From the NCBI GenBank assembly GCA_000565345.1, contig AQOF01000013.1:1-42358 (forward strand): a stretch of DNA of 42,358 nucleotides, written 5' to 3'. How positions within the stretch are numbered: position 1 is the stretch's first letter; each line of letters starts with the position of its first letter. Of the stretch, positions 8,882 to 20,450 are shown piece by piece. Below the pieces are notes generated by a model, which saw nothing but the letters and a program-made list of their open reading frames with translations, had not been told where the DNA came from and ran no database searches. The translations under genes and the position numbers were made by a program. Source of the stretch: Salinivibrio costicola subsp. costicola ATCC 33508 = LMG 11651. Its GTDB lineage: Bacteria > Pseudomonadota > Gammaproteobacteria > Enterobacterales > Vibrionaceae.

Positions 8882-8903
8882 GCCCCGCCAGTATTGGCGG
8901 GGC
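8882..8903 (-). terminator. Terminator of tex
   Basis: The 9-bp GC-rich stem GCCCCGCCA/TGGCGGGGC with a GTAT loop is followed on the minus strand by TTTTTATATTTT. It also lies after the plus-strand gene ending at 8833 and may work in both directions. Confidence 0.82.
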
Positions 8904-8965
8904 CATTGGTGTCTAAATATGCCATTTGTTAGGCACTATTAGGTTGGCTCTAGAAACCTTTGACT

Positions 8966-11263
8966 TTAAGAGCGCTTGGCGCGCGCAAAGGCATCGGCCA
9001 TGCTCCCTCCTAGGGAAGATGATGATTGCTGTTTGGGCGCTTTGCTTTCGCGCTGCTTAGTCGGCCTCGCTTTCGCTTCCGAAGCCTCGGGCGTATCATC
9101 AAGACGCATTGATAAGCCGATCCGTTTGCGCGCCACGTCCACTTCCATGACTTTAACTTTTACTACATCACCGGCTTTGACCACCTCACGTGGGTCGCTG
9201 ACAAAGCGCGTCGACAGCGCAGAGATATGGACTAAACCGTCTTGATGAACACCCACGTCGACGAAGGCGCCAAAGTGAGTGACATTGGTCACCACACCTT
9301 CGAGCTGCATCCCAGGCTTCAAATCACTGATTTGGTTAATGCCATCGGCAAAGGTCGCCGTTTTGAACTCTGGACGTGGATCGCGACCGGGTTTCGCAAG
9401 CTCACTCAGCACATCGGCGACAGTGATCGCCCCAAAGGTGTCATTGGCATAATCATTGGCGGTTAAGCTTTGTAATAAGCCCGTGTTACCCACTAAGGCA
9501 TCGACCGCCTTGCTGGTCTTTTGGGCGATATGTTTGACCAATGGATAGGTCTCTGGGTGGACACCCGAGCGATCGAGCGGGTTGGCGCCATCCATTACGC
9601 GTAAAAAGCCAGCGCATTGCTCATAGGCTTTCGGCCCAAGGCGCGGTACTTTCAGCAAGGTTTTACGGTCGTTAAATCGACCATTTTCATCGCGAAAGGC
9701 AACAATGTTTTGCGCCATGGTTTGGCTAAGGCCTGCCACCCTGGTGAGCAGCGGCGCAGACGCGATATTGACATCGACCCCTACGGCGTTGACACAGTCT
9801 TCCACCACCGCATCAAGCTTTTTCGCCAGCTGGTGTTGAGAGACATCATGCTGGTATTGGCCCACCCCAATCGACTTAGGATCAATTTTTACCAGCTCCG
9901 CCAAAGGGTCTTGCAGGCGACGGGCGATTGAGACGGCGCCACGGAGCGACACATCTAAGTCTGGAAACTCGTTAGCCGCTAGCTCAGAGGCTGAGTAAAC
10001 CGAGGCACCGGCTTCGCTGACCATCACCGTTTGAATGCTTAAATCAGCCTGCTTGAGCAAGGTGGTCACAAAGCTTTCTGTTTCGCGAGAGGCAGTGCCA
10101 TTGCCCACGGCAATCAAACTCACGTTATGGCTTTTAATAAAGCGGCGCAGCACTTTGCTTGCGCCGTCTATATCATGCCGAGGTGCGGTGGGATAAATGG
10201 TGGCGGTATCGAGCAGTTTGCCGGTGCCGTCAACCACGGCGACCTTGCAGCCGGTACGCAGGCCAGGATCAATACCTAAGGTGCAGCGAGGGCCTGCTGG
10301 CGCGGCCATCAATACATCTTTTAAGTTGGCCGCAAACACATCAATGGCGTCATTTTCCGCGCGCTCTTTCAGATTGGCCATGAACTCGGTCTCAAGGTGC
10401 ATCAAGATTTTGACCCGCCAAGCAAAAGCAATGACTTGTTTGCGCCAACGGTCTGCCGGTGCGGTGCCCAAAGACAGCTGATAGTGTTGAGCAATCATGG
10501 TTTCGCACACGCTTTGTTTGCTGTCTGGTGCTTGGTCGGGATCGGCAATCAGTGCCAGCTGTAACACACCTTCATTGCGACCACGAAGCATGGCTAAGGC
10601 ACGATGAGACGGCACTTTGGCAATCGGCTCTTGGTGGGCAAAGTAGTCTTTGAACTTGGCACCGGCTTCTTCTTGGCCGGCAACCACGGTGGCGCGCAGC
10701 ACCGCATATTGCTTCAGGTATTGGCGTAGCGTTTCAAGCAGGCTGGCATCTTCGGCAAGACGCTCCATCATGATCGCGCGGGCACCATCCAGCGCCGCTT
10801 TGGTATCGGCCACGCCTTTATCAGGGGCCACAAATGGTTCGGCGGTGGTCTCAGGTGTTTGGGATGGATCGTGCCATAGCGTATCAGCAAGAGGCTCCAG
10901 CCCTGCTTCGATGGCAATCTGCCCTTTGGTCCGGCGTTTCGGTTTGTAGGGAAGGTATAAATCTTCCAGTCGGTTTTTGCTCTCTGCGGCGACAATATCG
11001 CGGCGCAGCCCCTCGGTCAGCTTGCCTTGTTCGTCAATCGATTTGAGGATGGTGTCGCGCCGGGCATCCAATTCGCGCAAATAGACCAAACGGCTCTCAA
11101 GGGTGCGCAACTGCGAGTCATCCAGCCCTTGGGTGGCTTCTTTTCGGTAGCGGGCGATAAAGGGAACCGTGTTGCCATCATCAAGTAATTCAACCGCTGT
11201 TTTGACTTGGCCTGGCGCCACATTGAGCTCTTGCGCCAGGGTGTGTGTAATGGATGTGTGCAT
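8966..11263 (-). CDS. tex: Tex family RNA-binding transcription accessory protein
   Basis: Tex is a conserved nucleic-acid-binding protein related to eukaryotic Spt6. The ATG at 11263 ([15 protein letters not shown]) is preferred over the longer frame from 11374 because GGAAA lies just upstream and the N-terminus then matches the family; it gives 765 residues. Visible parts in order are the N-terminal helical region ([32 protein letters not shown]), the YqgF/RNase H-like domain ([19 protein letters not shown]), helix-hairpin-helix repeats ([18 protein letters not shown]), and a C-terminal S1 domain ([17 protein letters not shown]). A basic, Ser-rich tail follows. It lies downstream of greB in the same direction, 91 bp away. 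Confidence 0.96.
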   Translation of the reverse strand: MHTSITHTLAQELNVAPGQVKTAVELLDDGNTVPFIARYRKEATQGLDDSQLRTLESRLVYLRELDARRDTILKSIDEQGKLTEGLRRDIVAAESKNRLEDLYLPYKPKRRTKGQIAIEAGLEPLADTLWHDPSQTPETTAEPFVAPDKGVADTKAALDGARAIMMERLAEDASLLETLRQYLKQYAVLRATVVAGQEEAGAKFKDYFAHQEPIAKVPSHRALAMLRGRNEGVLQLALIADPDQAPDSKQSVCETMIAQHYQLSLGTAPADRWRKQVIAFAWRVKILMHLETEFMANLKERAENDAIDVFAANLKDVLMAAPAGPRCTLGIDPGLRTGCKVAVVDGTGKLLDTATIYPTAPRHDIDGASKVLRRFIKSHNVSLIAVGNGTASRETESFVTTLLKQADLSIQTVMVSEAGASVYSASELAANEFPDLDVSLRGAVSIARRLQDPLAELVKIDPKSIGVGQYQHDVSQHQLAKKLDAVVEDCVNAVGVDVNIASAPLLTRVAGLSQTMAQNIVAFRDENGRFNDRKTLLKVPRLGPKAYEQCAGFLRVMDGANPLDRSGVHPETYPLVKHIAQKTSKAVDALVGNTGLLQSLTANDYANDTFGAITVADVLSELAKPGRDPRPEFKTATFADGINQISDLKPGMQLEGVVTNVTHFGAFVDVGVHQDGLVHISALSTRFVSDPREVVKAGDVVKVKVMEVDVARKRIGLSMRLDDTPEASEAKARPTKQRESKAPKQQSSSSLGGSMADAFARAKRS

Positions 11264-11354
11264 GTGTTTCCTTTTCTCTACAAGCACGGCAGGGGAACGA
11301 CCTGCCAAGGGATAGCATTTTTGACCGCGATGGGGGCGAAGGTTCCCTCTGGTG

Positions 11355-11849
11355 TCACTGGGTTTCGGCCTCACTGGGCTTCGGGTAGGTAATGGTATTC
11401 ACAAACCACTGCTTTTCACCTTCAGGGGTTGAGACCACCACTTCGTCATCAACGGCTTTTTTTAAGAGCGCCCGCGCCATAGGGGCATCGATAGAAATGT
11501 AATCTTTGCGTTCATAAATCTCATCAGGGCCAACGATACGAAACTGTTTGGTGTCGCCGGCTTCGTTTTCAATTTCCACCCAGGCGCCAAAAAAGACCCG
11601 TCCTTCTTGCTCGGGCGCGTAATCGACAATGGTTAAGTCATTGAGGCGTTTACGCAGATAGCGAACACGGCGGTCTATTTGGCGTAACAGCCGCTTATTG
11701 TAGGTGTAGTCTGCATTTTCTGAGCGATCACCTAAACTGGCAGCCCAGCTGACAATTTTGGTCACTTCTGGGCGTCGTTCGTGCCACAGGTAATCGTGCT
11801 CGGCTTTGAGCGCGTTAAACCCTTCTCGGGTCACCAATTTGGTTTTCAC
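11355..11849 (-). CDS. greB: Transcription elongation factor GreB
   Basis: GreB rescues backtracked RNA polymerase by stimulating cleavage of the nascent RNA 3' end. The GTG at 11849 is chosen since AGGAGAGG directly precedes it and the protein then starts [15 protein letters not shown], like E. coli GreB. The coiled-coil tip carries the acidic residues in [11 protein letters not shown], and GreB-specific [10 protein letters not shown] follows. The C-terminal FKBP-like domain contains FFGAWVEIE and [14 protein letters not shown]. The length is 164 residues. It heads the greB-tex pair and is divergent from ompR. Confidence 0.96.
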   Translation of the reverse strand: MKTKLVTREGFNALKAEHDYLWHERRPEVTKIVSWAASLGDRSENADYTYNKRLLRQIDRRVRYLRKRLNDLTIVDYAPEQEGRVFFGAWVEIENEAGDTKQFRIVGPDEIYERKDYISIDAPMARALLKKAVDDEVVVSTPEGEKQWFVNTITYPKPSEAETQ

Positions 11850-12070
11850 GTTACCTCTCCTTTCGCTAGCCATTCAGCGTCGCGCGATATAACCTTGTCC
11901 AGGAAAGTACAAGAAGCGGGCAAACTTGTCGAGGCAACACTCGGTAACAATTTACCCCTCGCTTGGCGGCCGACAAACACGCGGTCTGAAAGAGAACTGT
12001 GGCAAAATTCAGTATGATATACGTGACGGCCAATCGATGGCCGGGCAACGATCAGCATTGAGGGCTTAGC

Positions 12071-12787
12071 ATGCAAGAGAACTATAAAATTCTAGTGGTG
12101 GATGATGATATGCGTCTGCGCTCGCTACTGGAACGCTATCTGACCGAGCAAGGTTTTCAGGTGCGCAGTGTCGCTAATGCCGAGCAGATGGATCGGTTGC
12201 TCGCGCGAGAAGCCTTTCACTTGATGGTGCTGGATCTGATGCTGCCGGGCGAAGATGGCCTGTCTGTGTGTCGCCGTTTACGTCAAGCGAATAACCAATT
12301 GCCGATTTTGATGTTGACCGCTAAGGGCGATGAGATTGACCGCATTGTCGGCTTAGAAGTGGGTGCCGATGATTACCTACCCAAACCTTTTAACCCGCGT
12401 GAACTATTGGCGCGGGTGCGTGCGGTTTTACGCCGTCAAACAATAGAAGCGCCTGGCGCGCCGAATGCTGACTCCACCACGGTCACCTTTGGTGAGTTTC
12501 GTCTTAATTTGGGCACGCGTGAGATGTTTCGTAATGACGAACCGATGACACTCACCTCGGGGGAATTTGCAGTGCTCAAAGCTTTAGTGACCAATGCGCG
12601 TGAGCCGCTTTCTCGGGACAAACTCATGAACATGGCGCGTGGCCGCGAGTACTCAGCGATGGAGCGCTCGATTGATGTACAAATCTCCCGTTTACGCCGT
12701 ATGGTCGAGGAGGATCCAAGCAAACCGCGTTATATCCAAACGGTGTGGGGACTCGGCTACGTGTTTGTGCCTGATGGTGAGGTGTAG
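12071..12787 (+). CDS. ompR: Two-component response regulator OmpR
   Basis: OmpR is an osmolarity and pH responsive regulator of porin and envelope genes. The receiver domain holds the acidic pair VVDDD, the phospho-acceptor Asp55 in [10 protein letters not shown], and Lys105 in PKPF. The C-terminal winged helix (about residues 135-235) includes [13 protein letters not shown] and [24 protein letters not shown]. Length 238, as in E. coli (239). envZ starts 2 bp after the stop, so translation is probably coupled. The 221-bp gap to greB holds a plausible -10 (TATGAT near 12013) but no clear -35. Confidence 0.97.
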   Translation: MQENYKILVVDDDMRLRSLLERYLTEQGFQVRSVANAEQMDRLLAREAFHLMVLDLMLPGEDGLSVCRRLRQANNQLPILMLTAKGDEIDRIVGLEVGADDYLPKPFNPRELLARVRAVLRRQTIEAPGAPNADSTTVTFGEFRLNLGTREMFRNDEPMTLTSGEFAVLKALVTNAREPLSRDKLMNMARGREYSAMERSIDVQISRLRRMVEEDPSKPRYIQTVWGLGYVFVPDGEV

Positions 12788-12789
12788 CG

Positions 12790-14109
12790 ATGCGGATGTC
12801 ACCGCGGACGAGCTTCGCGCGAACCTTATTGATTTTGGCTGGCTTATTAATTGCCAGCCAAGTTTTTTCTTACCTGACCATTGTTAATTATGCGTTGCTG
12901 CCGAGCTTGCAGCAGTTCAATAAGATTTTAGCCTTTGAAGTCCGCTTGATGCTGGAAGAAGACTGGTATCTGAAAGATGGTGAAGTCCTTCATCTGGGTG
13001 AGCCGGTGCGCCGACAATTGCTGGAACAAATTGGGGTAACCCTCCATGCGCCAAGCAGTGAGCGCGCAAGCGCGTTCCAAGATGCGATGGAGATTGACTA
13101 CTTAAGCGAACATATTAGCGAAGAGCTCGGAACAAAGACCCAAGTGCGCTTGGTCAGTGGCGAAGACAGTTACGTACTGTGGCTGAAGTTTGACCAGATT
13201 GACGACTTTTTAATGCGGATCCCGCTTTCCGAGCTGCATCAAGACGATTTTGCCCCTTTGTTTCAATACAGCTTAGTGATTGCTTTGTTGGTGATTGCGG
13301 GCGGGTGGTTGTTTATTAAGATGCAAAACCGACCCCTGGTTGCGTTGGAGCGGGCTGCGCTCGATGTCGCCGATGGTCGCTTTCCTGATCCCGTCCCACC
13401 CCGGGGGGCGTCAGAAATTCAGGCGGTGACCGTGGCCTTTAATAAAATGTCAGCAGGGATACGTAAACTCGAAGAAGATCGCGCCTTGTTAATGGCGGGC
13501 GTCAGCCATGATTTACGCACACCACTCACGCGCATTCGACTGGCGACTGAAATGATGTCATCCGACGATGCGTATTTGGCCGATAGCATCACCGAAGACA
13601 CGGAAGAGTGTAATGAGATCATTAATCAATTCATGGATTATTTACGCGCGGTGCAACAGCAAGACCCGGATCCCGTTGATTTATCCACCATCTGTCGCGA
13701 TGTAGCGAACCATCAGCAGTCAATGGGCGTTGATATTGTCTTGGACTTAGAATCGCTACACGGTGATTTATATGCCAACTCGGTGGCGCTAAAACGGGCG
13801 GTTACCAACCTCGTGGTTAATGCGGTGCGTTATGGCAATGGCTGGGTAAGGCTGCGGTGTGGTAGCAATGCGGACCATACGTATCAATGGGTGGAGGTGG
13901 AAGATAATGGTCCGGGCATTGATACGAGTCTCGAAAATACCTTGTTCCAGCCGTTTACTCGCGGCGATACGGCGCGGGGTAGCGAAGGAACAGGGCTAGG
14001 GCTTGCGATCGTGAAACGGATTGTTGAACAGCTTCATGGCGATATTCGTTTATCATCACGGACCGAAGGCGGGCTGCGGATCCAAATGACGTTCCCGGTC
14101 GGTAAATAG
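12790..14109 (+). CDS. envZ: Osmosensor histidine kinase EnvZ
   Basis: EnvZ phosphorylates and dephosphorylates OmpR at the inner membrane. In the 439-residue protein TM1 spans about residues 10-33 and TM2 about 158-177, with a periplasmic domain between. A HAMP region (about 180-230) follows. The H-box [16 protein letters not shown] has the phospho-acceptor His240. The ATPase domain carries the N box ([10 protein letters not shown]), G1 (VEDNGPGID) and G2 ([12 protein letters not shown]). It partners with the upstream ompR and is convergent with recG. Confidence 0.97.
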   Translation: MRMSPRTSFARTLLILAGLLIASQVFSYLTIVNYALLPSLQQFNKILAFEVRLMLEEDWYLKDGEVLHLGEPVRRQLLEQIGVTLHAPSSERASAFQDAMEIDYLSEHISEELGTKTQVRLVSGEDSYVLWLKFDQIDDFLMRIPLSELHQDDFAPLFQYSLVIALLVIAGGWLFIKMQNRPLVALERAALDVADGRFPDPVPPRGASEIQAVTVAFNKMSAGIRKLEEDRALLMAGVSHDLRTPLTRIRLATEMMSSDDAYLADSITEDTEECNEIINQFMDYLRAVQQQDPDPVDLSTICRDVANHQQSMGVDIVLDLESLHGDLYANSVALKRAVTNLVVNAVRYGNGWVRLRCGSNADHTYQWVEVEDNGPGIDTSLENTLFQPFTRGDTARGSEGTGLGLAIVKRIVEQLHGDIRLSSRTEGGLRIQMTFPVGK

Positions 14110-14125
14110 GCCGCGTTAAGCGGCC
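14109..14125. terminator. Hairpin between convergent envZ and recG
   Basis: The stem GGCCGC/GCGGCC with a GTTAA loop begins on the last base of the envZ stop and ends just before the recG stop. It fits a compact shared terminator, although no long U-run is present on either side. Confidence 0.55.
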
Positions 14126-14126
14126 A

Positions 14127-16205
14127 TTAGGCGTTGGAATAGTGGGTTTTATGTCCCAACCAGCGGCGAATGATGGCCTGTGCATGTTTGGGGTAGTGCT
14201 GGTGCAAATGACTGGCCAGCTTTTGTACCTCGGGGATCAGCGCTTGGTCGCGGACTAAATCGGCAATTTTAAACTCAGCCAAACCGGTCTGGCGGGTGCC
14301 CAATAACTCGCCTGGCCCACGGATATCGAGATCGCGTTGAGCAATGACAAAGCCGTCATTGCTGTCTCGCAGTACGCCCAGCCGCTGAGTAGCTGTTGTC
14401 GACAAAGGGGCATGATAAAGCAGCACACAATGGCTGGCGACGGATCCACGACCGACACGGCCACGTAGCTGGTGGAGTTGTGCCAGCCCGAGTCGTTCAG
14501 GGTTTTCGATAATCATTAGGCTGGCGTTAGGGACATCGACGCCCACTTCAATGACAGTGGTTGCCACCAATAACTGCACCTCGCCTTGCTTAAAGGCATT
14601 CATCACTGCGTGTTTTTCCGCCGTCTTTCATTCGGCCATGAACCAGGCCAATGGTCAGATTCGGTAACGCTTCTTTGAGTGCCGTAGTCGTATCTTCAGC
14701 GGCTTGCGCCTCTAAAGCGTCAGACTCTTCAATTAATGTGCATACCCAATAGGCTTGCCGACCATCACTGCAGGCGGCGTTGACCCGGGCAATAATGTCA
14801 TCACGGCGCGTGTCCGGCACCGCAACGGTTTGAATCGGCGTGCGTCCTGGTGGCAATTCATCAATCACCGAGGTTTCTAAGTCGGCATAGGCGGTCATCG
14901 CCAAGGTGCGTGGAATAGGTGTAGCGGTCATGATCAACTGATGTGGATGCGCGCCCTGTTGCTCGCCTTTTTCACGCAAGGCAAGCCGTTGGTGGACACC
15001 AAACCGGTGTTGCTCGTCGATGATCACCAGCGCCAAGCTTTTAAATTGGACACTGGCTTGAAATAACGCATGAGTACCGACCACCATTTGCGCCTCGCCG
15101 TCGGCGATGTGTGCCAAGGTTTGTGTCCGTGCCTTGCCTTTTAATTTACCGGCAAGCCAGCCGACTTGGATACCTAGCGGCTCTAGCCATTGGGCAAAAT
15201 TGGTGGCGTGTTGCTCGGCCAATAGCTCGGTCGGTGCCATTAACGCAACCTGATGGCCTTGTTCGATAGCTTGTAAGGCGGCGAGTACGGCGACCAAGGT
15301 TTTACCGGCGCGACATCACCTTGGACTAAGCGCATCATCGGGAATGGTTTGGCTAAATCGGCACTGATCTCGCTAACCACTCGTGATTGTGCCCCTGTGG
15401 GAGAGAAGGGCAAATTGTCTAACAGGCGTTGTCCGAGCGAGTGACTCGGGGCGAGGGCGACCCCTTTCACTTGCTGTGCGTGATGACGAACTGACAGCAT
15501 CGACAGGTGCTGGGCAAGGAGCTCTTCAATGATTAAGCGTCGCTGGGCGGGATGTTGGCCCGTTAATAAATCATCCAGTACCGTCTCTGGCGGAGGGCGG
15601 TGCAATAGGTGTAAGGCGTCACGCAAAGACAGCTGTCGATCGTACAAGCCTTCAGGGAGTAATTCTTCGACACCGCTTTTATCTAATAAAGCCAGCGCTT
15701 GGTCGGTGAGCTGACGTAGCGTTGCTTGGCGCAGCCCCTCGGTGGTCGGGTAGACCGGCGTCAGCGTTTCTTCCATCACCAACTCGGAGGGCTCGGAAAA
15801 GACTTGATACTCGGGGTGAATGATTTCTAGCCCGTGTTTGCCCCGTTTAAGTTCGCCATAGGCTTTCACCTGTTTGCCGACCGCCAAGCTATTTTTCATC
15901 GCGGCATTAAAATTGAAAAAGCGTAGCGTTAACGCGCCGCTGCCATCTTGCACCCGAACCGTGAGCATCCGGCGGCGGCCAAACACGGTGTCATTATGGG
16001 TGATTTCACCTTCGATGGTGGCATGCTGGCCAGGTAATAGACTGGCAACCGGCCACACTCGGGTGCGATCTTCATAGCGATACGGCAGATGAAACAACAC
16101 GTCCTGCACCGTATGCAGGCCGATTTTAGCCAGCTTTTCAGCCATTTTACTGCCGACACCCTTAAAGGTATCGACGGTTACTGCGCTAAGCATGGAAGAT
16201 TGCAT
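14127..16205 (-). CDS. recG: ATP-dependent DNA helicase RecG (two apparent frameshifts)
   Basis: RecG remodels stalled forks and Holliday junctions. The N-terminal wedge/OB domain (TVQDVLFHLPYRYEDRTRVW, DGSGALTLRFFNF) is intact. A base is lost at about 15311: the frame reads QGDVAPVKPW, but with one G/C restored it is QGDVGAGKTLVAVLAALQ, so the break falls in Walker A. An extra base at about 14619-14623 shifts GLVHGRMK out of frame; correcting it gives EKHAVMNAFKQGEVQLL. Other motifs are IIDEQHRFG (DEQH box), MTATPIPRTLA, and QLHQLRGRVGRG (motif VI). The indels cancel, so 2079 bp equals 693 codons with stop, the family length (E. coli 693 residues). An ATG at 16193 is an alternative start. 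Confidence 0.93.
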
Positions 16206-16242
16206 CCGTTTCTTTATCCGTCAGGTTGAGCTTGCTAAGCGA

Positions 16243-16944
16243 TTAACGCGCGTGTTTTGCCGCCTGCATGCTCGCCCACCATGTTTCGTCAGCAATAATT
16301 TGCCCATTGTCATCGAGTGGCGGATAAGGCAGCCCCTTTTGCTTGGCCACGCGGGCGAGCACCGGATGACCGCGCTCAAACAGGATGTGATGCACTTCAT
16401 CGTCGGGCAAGCGTGTCTTCGCCAACTGGTACATGCCTGCCGCTTGGCGTTGGCGTTGCGCTTCGTACAAAATCAAGGCGCTAGCCACTGACACGTTCAG
16501 CGACTGTACCATACCCACCATTGGAATGAGGATGTCTTGATCGGCTTTATCGAGCGCTTCGCGACTGATGCCATGTTTTTCTTGGCCGAGGATAATGGCG
16601 GTTGGTCGGGTGTAATCAACCTCACGAAAGTCGATGGCCGTTTCCGATAGGTTAGTGACCAATACTTGCATGCCTTGCGCTTGCATGGCCTCAAAAGCAT
16701 CCGCGGTCGTGTTATGGGTGACCACGTCAATCCAATTGCGTGAACCGGCAGATGTACCGCCTAAGGTCCGCATTTTGGTGCCTTCTGGCCATACCGCATG
16801 CATACGATGAATGCCCACCGCATCGGCAGTACGAATGATGGCAGAAATGTTATTGGGCTTGTGGACTTGCTCCATACACACAGTGAGATCAGGCTGGCGC
16901 TTTGCCAGCACCTGATGAATGCGTTCAAAGCGTTCAGGTGTCAT
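16243..16944 (-). CDS. trmH: tRNA (guanosine(18)-2'-O)-methyltransferase TrmH
   Basis: TrmH, a SPOUT-class enzyme, methylates the 2'-O of G18 in the tRNA D-loop. The three SPOUT motifs are visible: NNISAIIRTADAVG near residues 31-44, TAIILGQEKHGIS near 114-126, and PMVGMVQSLNVSVASALILY near 140-160. Its 233 residues compare with 229 in E. coli. It lies between spoT and recG in the same direction, the conserved spoT-trmH-recG order. Confidence 0.96.
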   Translation of the reverse strand: MTPERFERIHQVLAKRQPDLTVCMEQVHKPNNISAIIRTADAVGIHRMHAVWPEGTKMRTLGGTSAGSRNWIDVVTHNTTADAFEAMQAQGMQVLVTNLSETAIDFREVDYTRPTAIILGQEKHGISREALDKADQDILIPMVGMVQSLNVSVASALILYEAQRQRQAAGMYQLAKTRLPDDEVHHILFERGHPVLARVAKQKGLPYPPLDDNGQIIADETWWASMQAAKHAR

Positions 16945-16980
16945 GATTCAATTCCGTAAATGACAGACGAAAGACAAACG

Positions 16981-17001
16981 CGCCCACCAAAAGGGTGGGC
17001 G
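16981..17001 (-). terminator. Hairpin after spoT
   Basis: The 8-bp stem CGCCCACC/GGTGGGCG with an AAAAG loop is followed on the minus strand by a T-rich stretch (CGTTTGTCTTT). It could partly terminate between spoT and trmH. Confidence 0.6.
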
Positions 17002-17028
17002 ACAGACAATAATAATGTATCGCAACGA

Positions 17029-19126
17029 TCAGTTCTTTTGGCGGCTGACCTTCACCACATTGGACATCACCCGCAGGCGGCGCATAATGTTGGCAAGGTG
17101 CACCCGATCTTTGGTCGTTAATCGAACAAAGATAGTGTACAAGCGACCATCACGCTCTTCAGTGGAGAGCCCTTGGATATTGGAGCCCGTTGAGGCAATG
17201 GTGTTGGTTAAATCGGCCAATGCGCCTTGATGGTTTTGCATATCGACTCTGACGCGGGTACTGAACTCTTGCTCAAAATCATCCGCCCATTCCACCGGCA
17301 TATACTTATCCGGCTCTTGGCGATGGCCGCGAATATTGGCACAGGTTTCACGGTGAATCACCAACCCCTTGCCGGGACTAACATGGGCAATGATAGGATC
17401 GCCTGGAATGGGGCGACAACAGTTGGCATAGGTCACTAGAATGCCATCGGCACCGCGAATCGGCATTTTACCTTCGGTAGGCGCGGCCGGGTCTTGATTC
17501 AGTAAGCGACGTGCTATCACCACGCTCATGAGTTCACCCAAACCAATCGAGGCGAGTAAGTCGTCGCTGGTTTTGAGCTTGAGATCGCTTAACACGGTAT
17601 CGACTCGCGCAGCGTCGATGTCCGGCAAGTTTTGTTCTCCAAGCGCATGATTGAGTAAGCGGCGGCCTAAGGTCACCGACTCCTCCCGACGCATGGTTTT
17701 CAGTACCTGACGAATCTTGGTACGCGCCCGTGCCGTGACCACATAGTTAAGCCAAGCGGCATTGGGGCGCGCGCCTGGCGCAGTGATGATCTCGACGGTC
17801 TGGCCGTTTTTTAACGGCTGACTGAGCGGATAGGGCTGACGATTAACTCGCGCACCGACACAGGTATTGCCGACATCCGTATGCACGGCATAGGCAAAAT
17901 CGACCGCGGTCGCATCGACCGGCAGCTCGACAATTCGCCCTTTCGGCGTAAAGACGTAAAGCTCATCGGGGAAAAGGTCTGACTTAACACTTTCGATGAA
18001 CTCAAAGGAGCTCCCGGCACTTTGTTGCAGCTCGATAATGTTTTGCATCCATCGTTGCGCCCGTTTTTGCGCGGTGGTCCCTGATGGACGATCGGAGCCG
18101 TTTTTATAAGCCAGTGCGCCGCGACCCCTTTATCCGCCATTTGATCCATATCTTCGGTACGAATCTGCACTTCAACCGGGACGCCGTGGGGGCCGATCAT
18201 CGACGTATGCAGTGATTGATAGCCGTTCGCTTTGGGAACAGCGATATAATCTTTGACGCGGCTAGGGCGAGGCTTATAGAGGCTGTGCATTTGCCCCAGC
18301 ACCCGATAACAGGTATCGAGATCGCGCACGATCACCCGAAACGCATACAAATCCATGATGGTATGGAAACGCTGCTCTTTGTTTCTCATCTTGTTGTAGA
18401 TGGAATAGAGATTTTTTTCTCGGCCCAGTACACGGGCCTCAATGCCAGCATCTTCAAGTCGCCCTTCGATTTCCGCATGGATTTTTTGAATCATCTCTTT
18501 GCGGTTTCCCCGAGCTTGCGCAATCACTTTTTTGAGCACGCGATAGCGATTGGGGTAGAGGGCTTCAAAGCCCAGCTCTTCGAGCTCGACTTTTATATTA
18601 TGGATACCTAAACGATGAGCGAGTGGGGCAAAAATCTCTAGGGTTTCGCGGGCAATACGACGCTTTTTATCCGGACGTAGGGCGCCAGTGTGCGCATGTT
18701 ATGGGTACGATCGCCGAGTTTGATCAAAATAACGCGAATGTCATGCGCCATGGCCATGACCATTTTGCGAAAGTTCTCGGCTTGGGCTTCTTTGCGATCA
18801 CGGAATTTGAGCTTGTCGAGCTTAGATACGCCGTCAACCAGCTCAGCCACCACATCACCAAAGCGCTGCTGCAGATCGTCTTTGGTCACCTCGGTGTCTT
18901 CAATGACATCGTGCAATAACGCCGCCATGAGGGTTTCACAATCCAAACGCATTTCTGCCAGGATCCGTGCTACCGCAATGGGGTGAATGATGTAAGGTTC
19001 GCCCGTTGAACGAGTCTGCCCGTCATGGGCATCCCGTGCTACTAGGTAAGCTTGCCGGAGCGCTTCAAGCTGTGACTCCGGCAAATATTGACTAGCAACT
19101 TCTTTCAGGCTATCAAATAGATACAA
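17029..19126 (-). CDS. spoT: Bifunctional (p)ppGpp synthetase/hydrolase SpoT (two apparent frameshifts)
   Basis: SpoT makes and degrades (p)ppGpp. The N-terminal HD hydrolase domain starts MYLFDSLKEVASQYLPE and includes ALLHDVIEDTEV. The first frame fails at about 18685: restoring one G after RTHNMRTL gives GALRPDKKRRIARET. A second base is missing at about 18111: GVAAHW then continues AYKNGSDRPSGTTAQK and RAQRWMQNIIELQQ. The synthetase domain shows YRVLGQMHSLYKPRPSRVKD and NGYQSLHTS; the TGS domain DELYVFTPKGRIVELP; the C-terminal ACT domain VDMQNHQGALADLT. The restored length is about 699 residues (E. coli 702). In E. coli, loss of SpoT hydrolase is lethal when relA is active, so both shifts are probably errors. 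Operon context is gmk-rpoZ-spoT-trmH-recG. Confidence 0.94.
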
Positions 19127-19153
19127 ACGGCCTGTCCCTGATAAATGACGCGT

Positions 19154-19426
19154 TTAACGTTGACCAGAAATGGTGCTAACCGCTGCCATTTCGGCGGCTT
19201 TTTGCTCTTGCTTCTCTTGACGCTCGCGGGCGTCGAGTACTTCTTTGTTAATCAGTCCTTCTTCTACTTCGCGTAGAGAGAGCACAGTGTACTTGTCGTT
19301 TTCTTCTGCGACTAAGGCGTCTTTACCACCGGTTTGCATTTGGCGGGCGCGGCGAGCCGCAACCAGAACGAGATCGAAACGGTTACCAATTTTTTCAACG
19401 GCGTCTTGAACAGTTACGCGTGCCAT
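19154..19426 (-). CDS. rpoZ: DNA-directed RNA polymerase omega subunit
   Basis: RpoZ assists beta-prime folding and RNA polymerase assembly, and forms part of a ppGpp site in enterics. The 90-residue protein has [33 protein letters not shown] and [19 protein letters not shown], all family hallmarks. It starts 27 bp upstream of spoT in the same direction and follows gmk. Confidence 0.97.
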   Translation of the reverse strand: MARVTVQDAVEKIGNRFDLVLVAARRARQMQTGGKDALVAEENDKYTVLSLREVEEGLINKEVLDARERQEKQEQKAAEMAAVSTISGQR

Positions 19427-19484
19427 GAAGGACTCCAGCTATGTAATAAACAGGTCATTAAAAATGACCGAAAAGTATACAAAA

Positions 19485-19523
19485 GGCCGCGACCTATTGC
19501 TAGCTTTGTGCTGCAATGCGGCC
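19485..19523 (-). terminator. Terminator-like structure between gmk and rpoZ
   Basis: GGCCGC and GCGGCC pair at the base, with a second inner pairing ATTGC/GCAAT. On the minus strand the structure is followed by TTTTGTATACTTTT. It may attenuate read-through from gmk into rpoZ-spoT. Confidence 0.6.
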
Positions 19524-19540
19524 ACGTCTCAATATTTGGG

Positions 19541-20341
<801 letters not shown>

Positions 20342-20450
20342 TTATCAGCAATGCTTTTTCTCTTTAAATTAAGGTTTTGCTATGCTGTCTTGGTAATTGA
20401 ACACATGTTTAATTATCGCCTATTTTTTCAACGACAGTAAGGAGTACCCG

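Noticed and set aside
14127-19126. Programmed frameshifting in recG and spoT
   Set aside because: No slippery heptamer with downstream structure at these sites, both families are normally single-frame, and similar shifts occur in many unrelated genes of the window.
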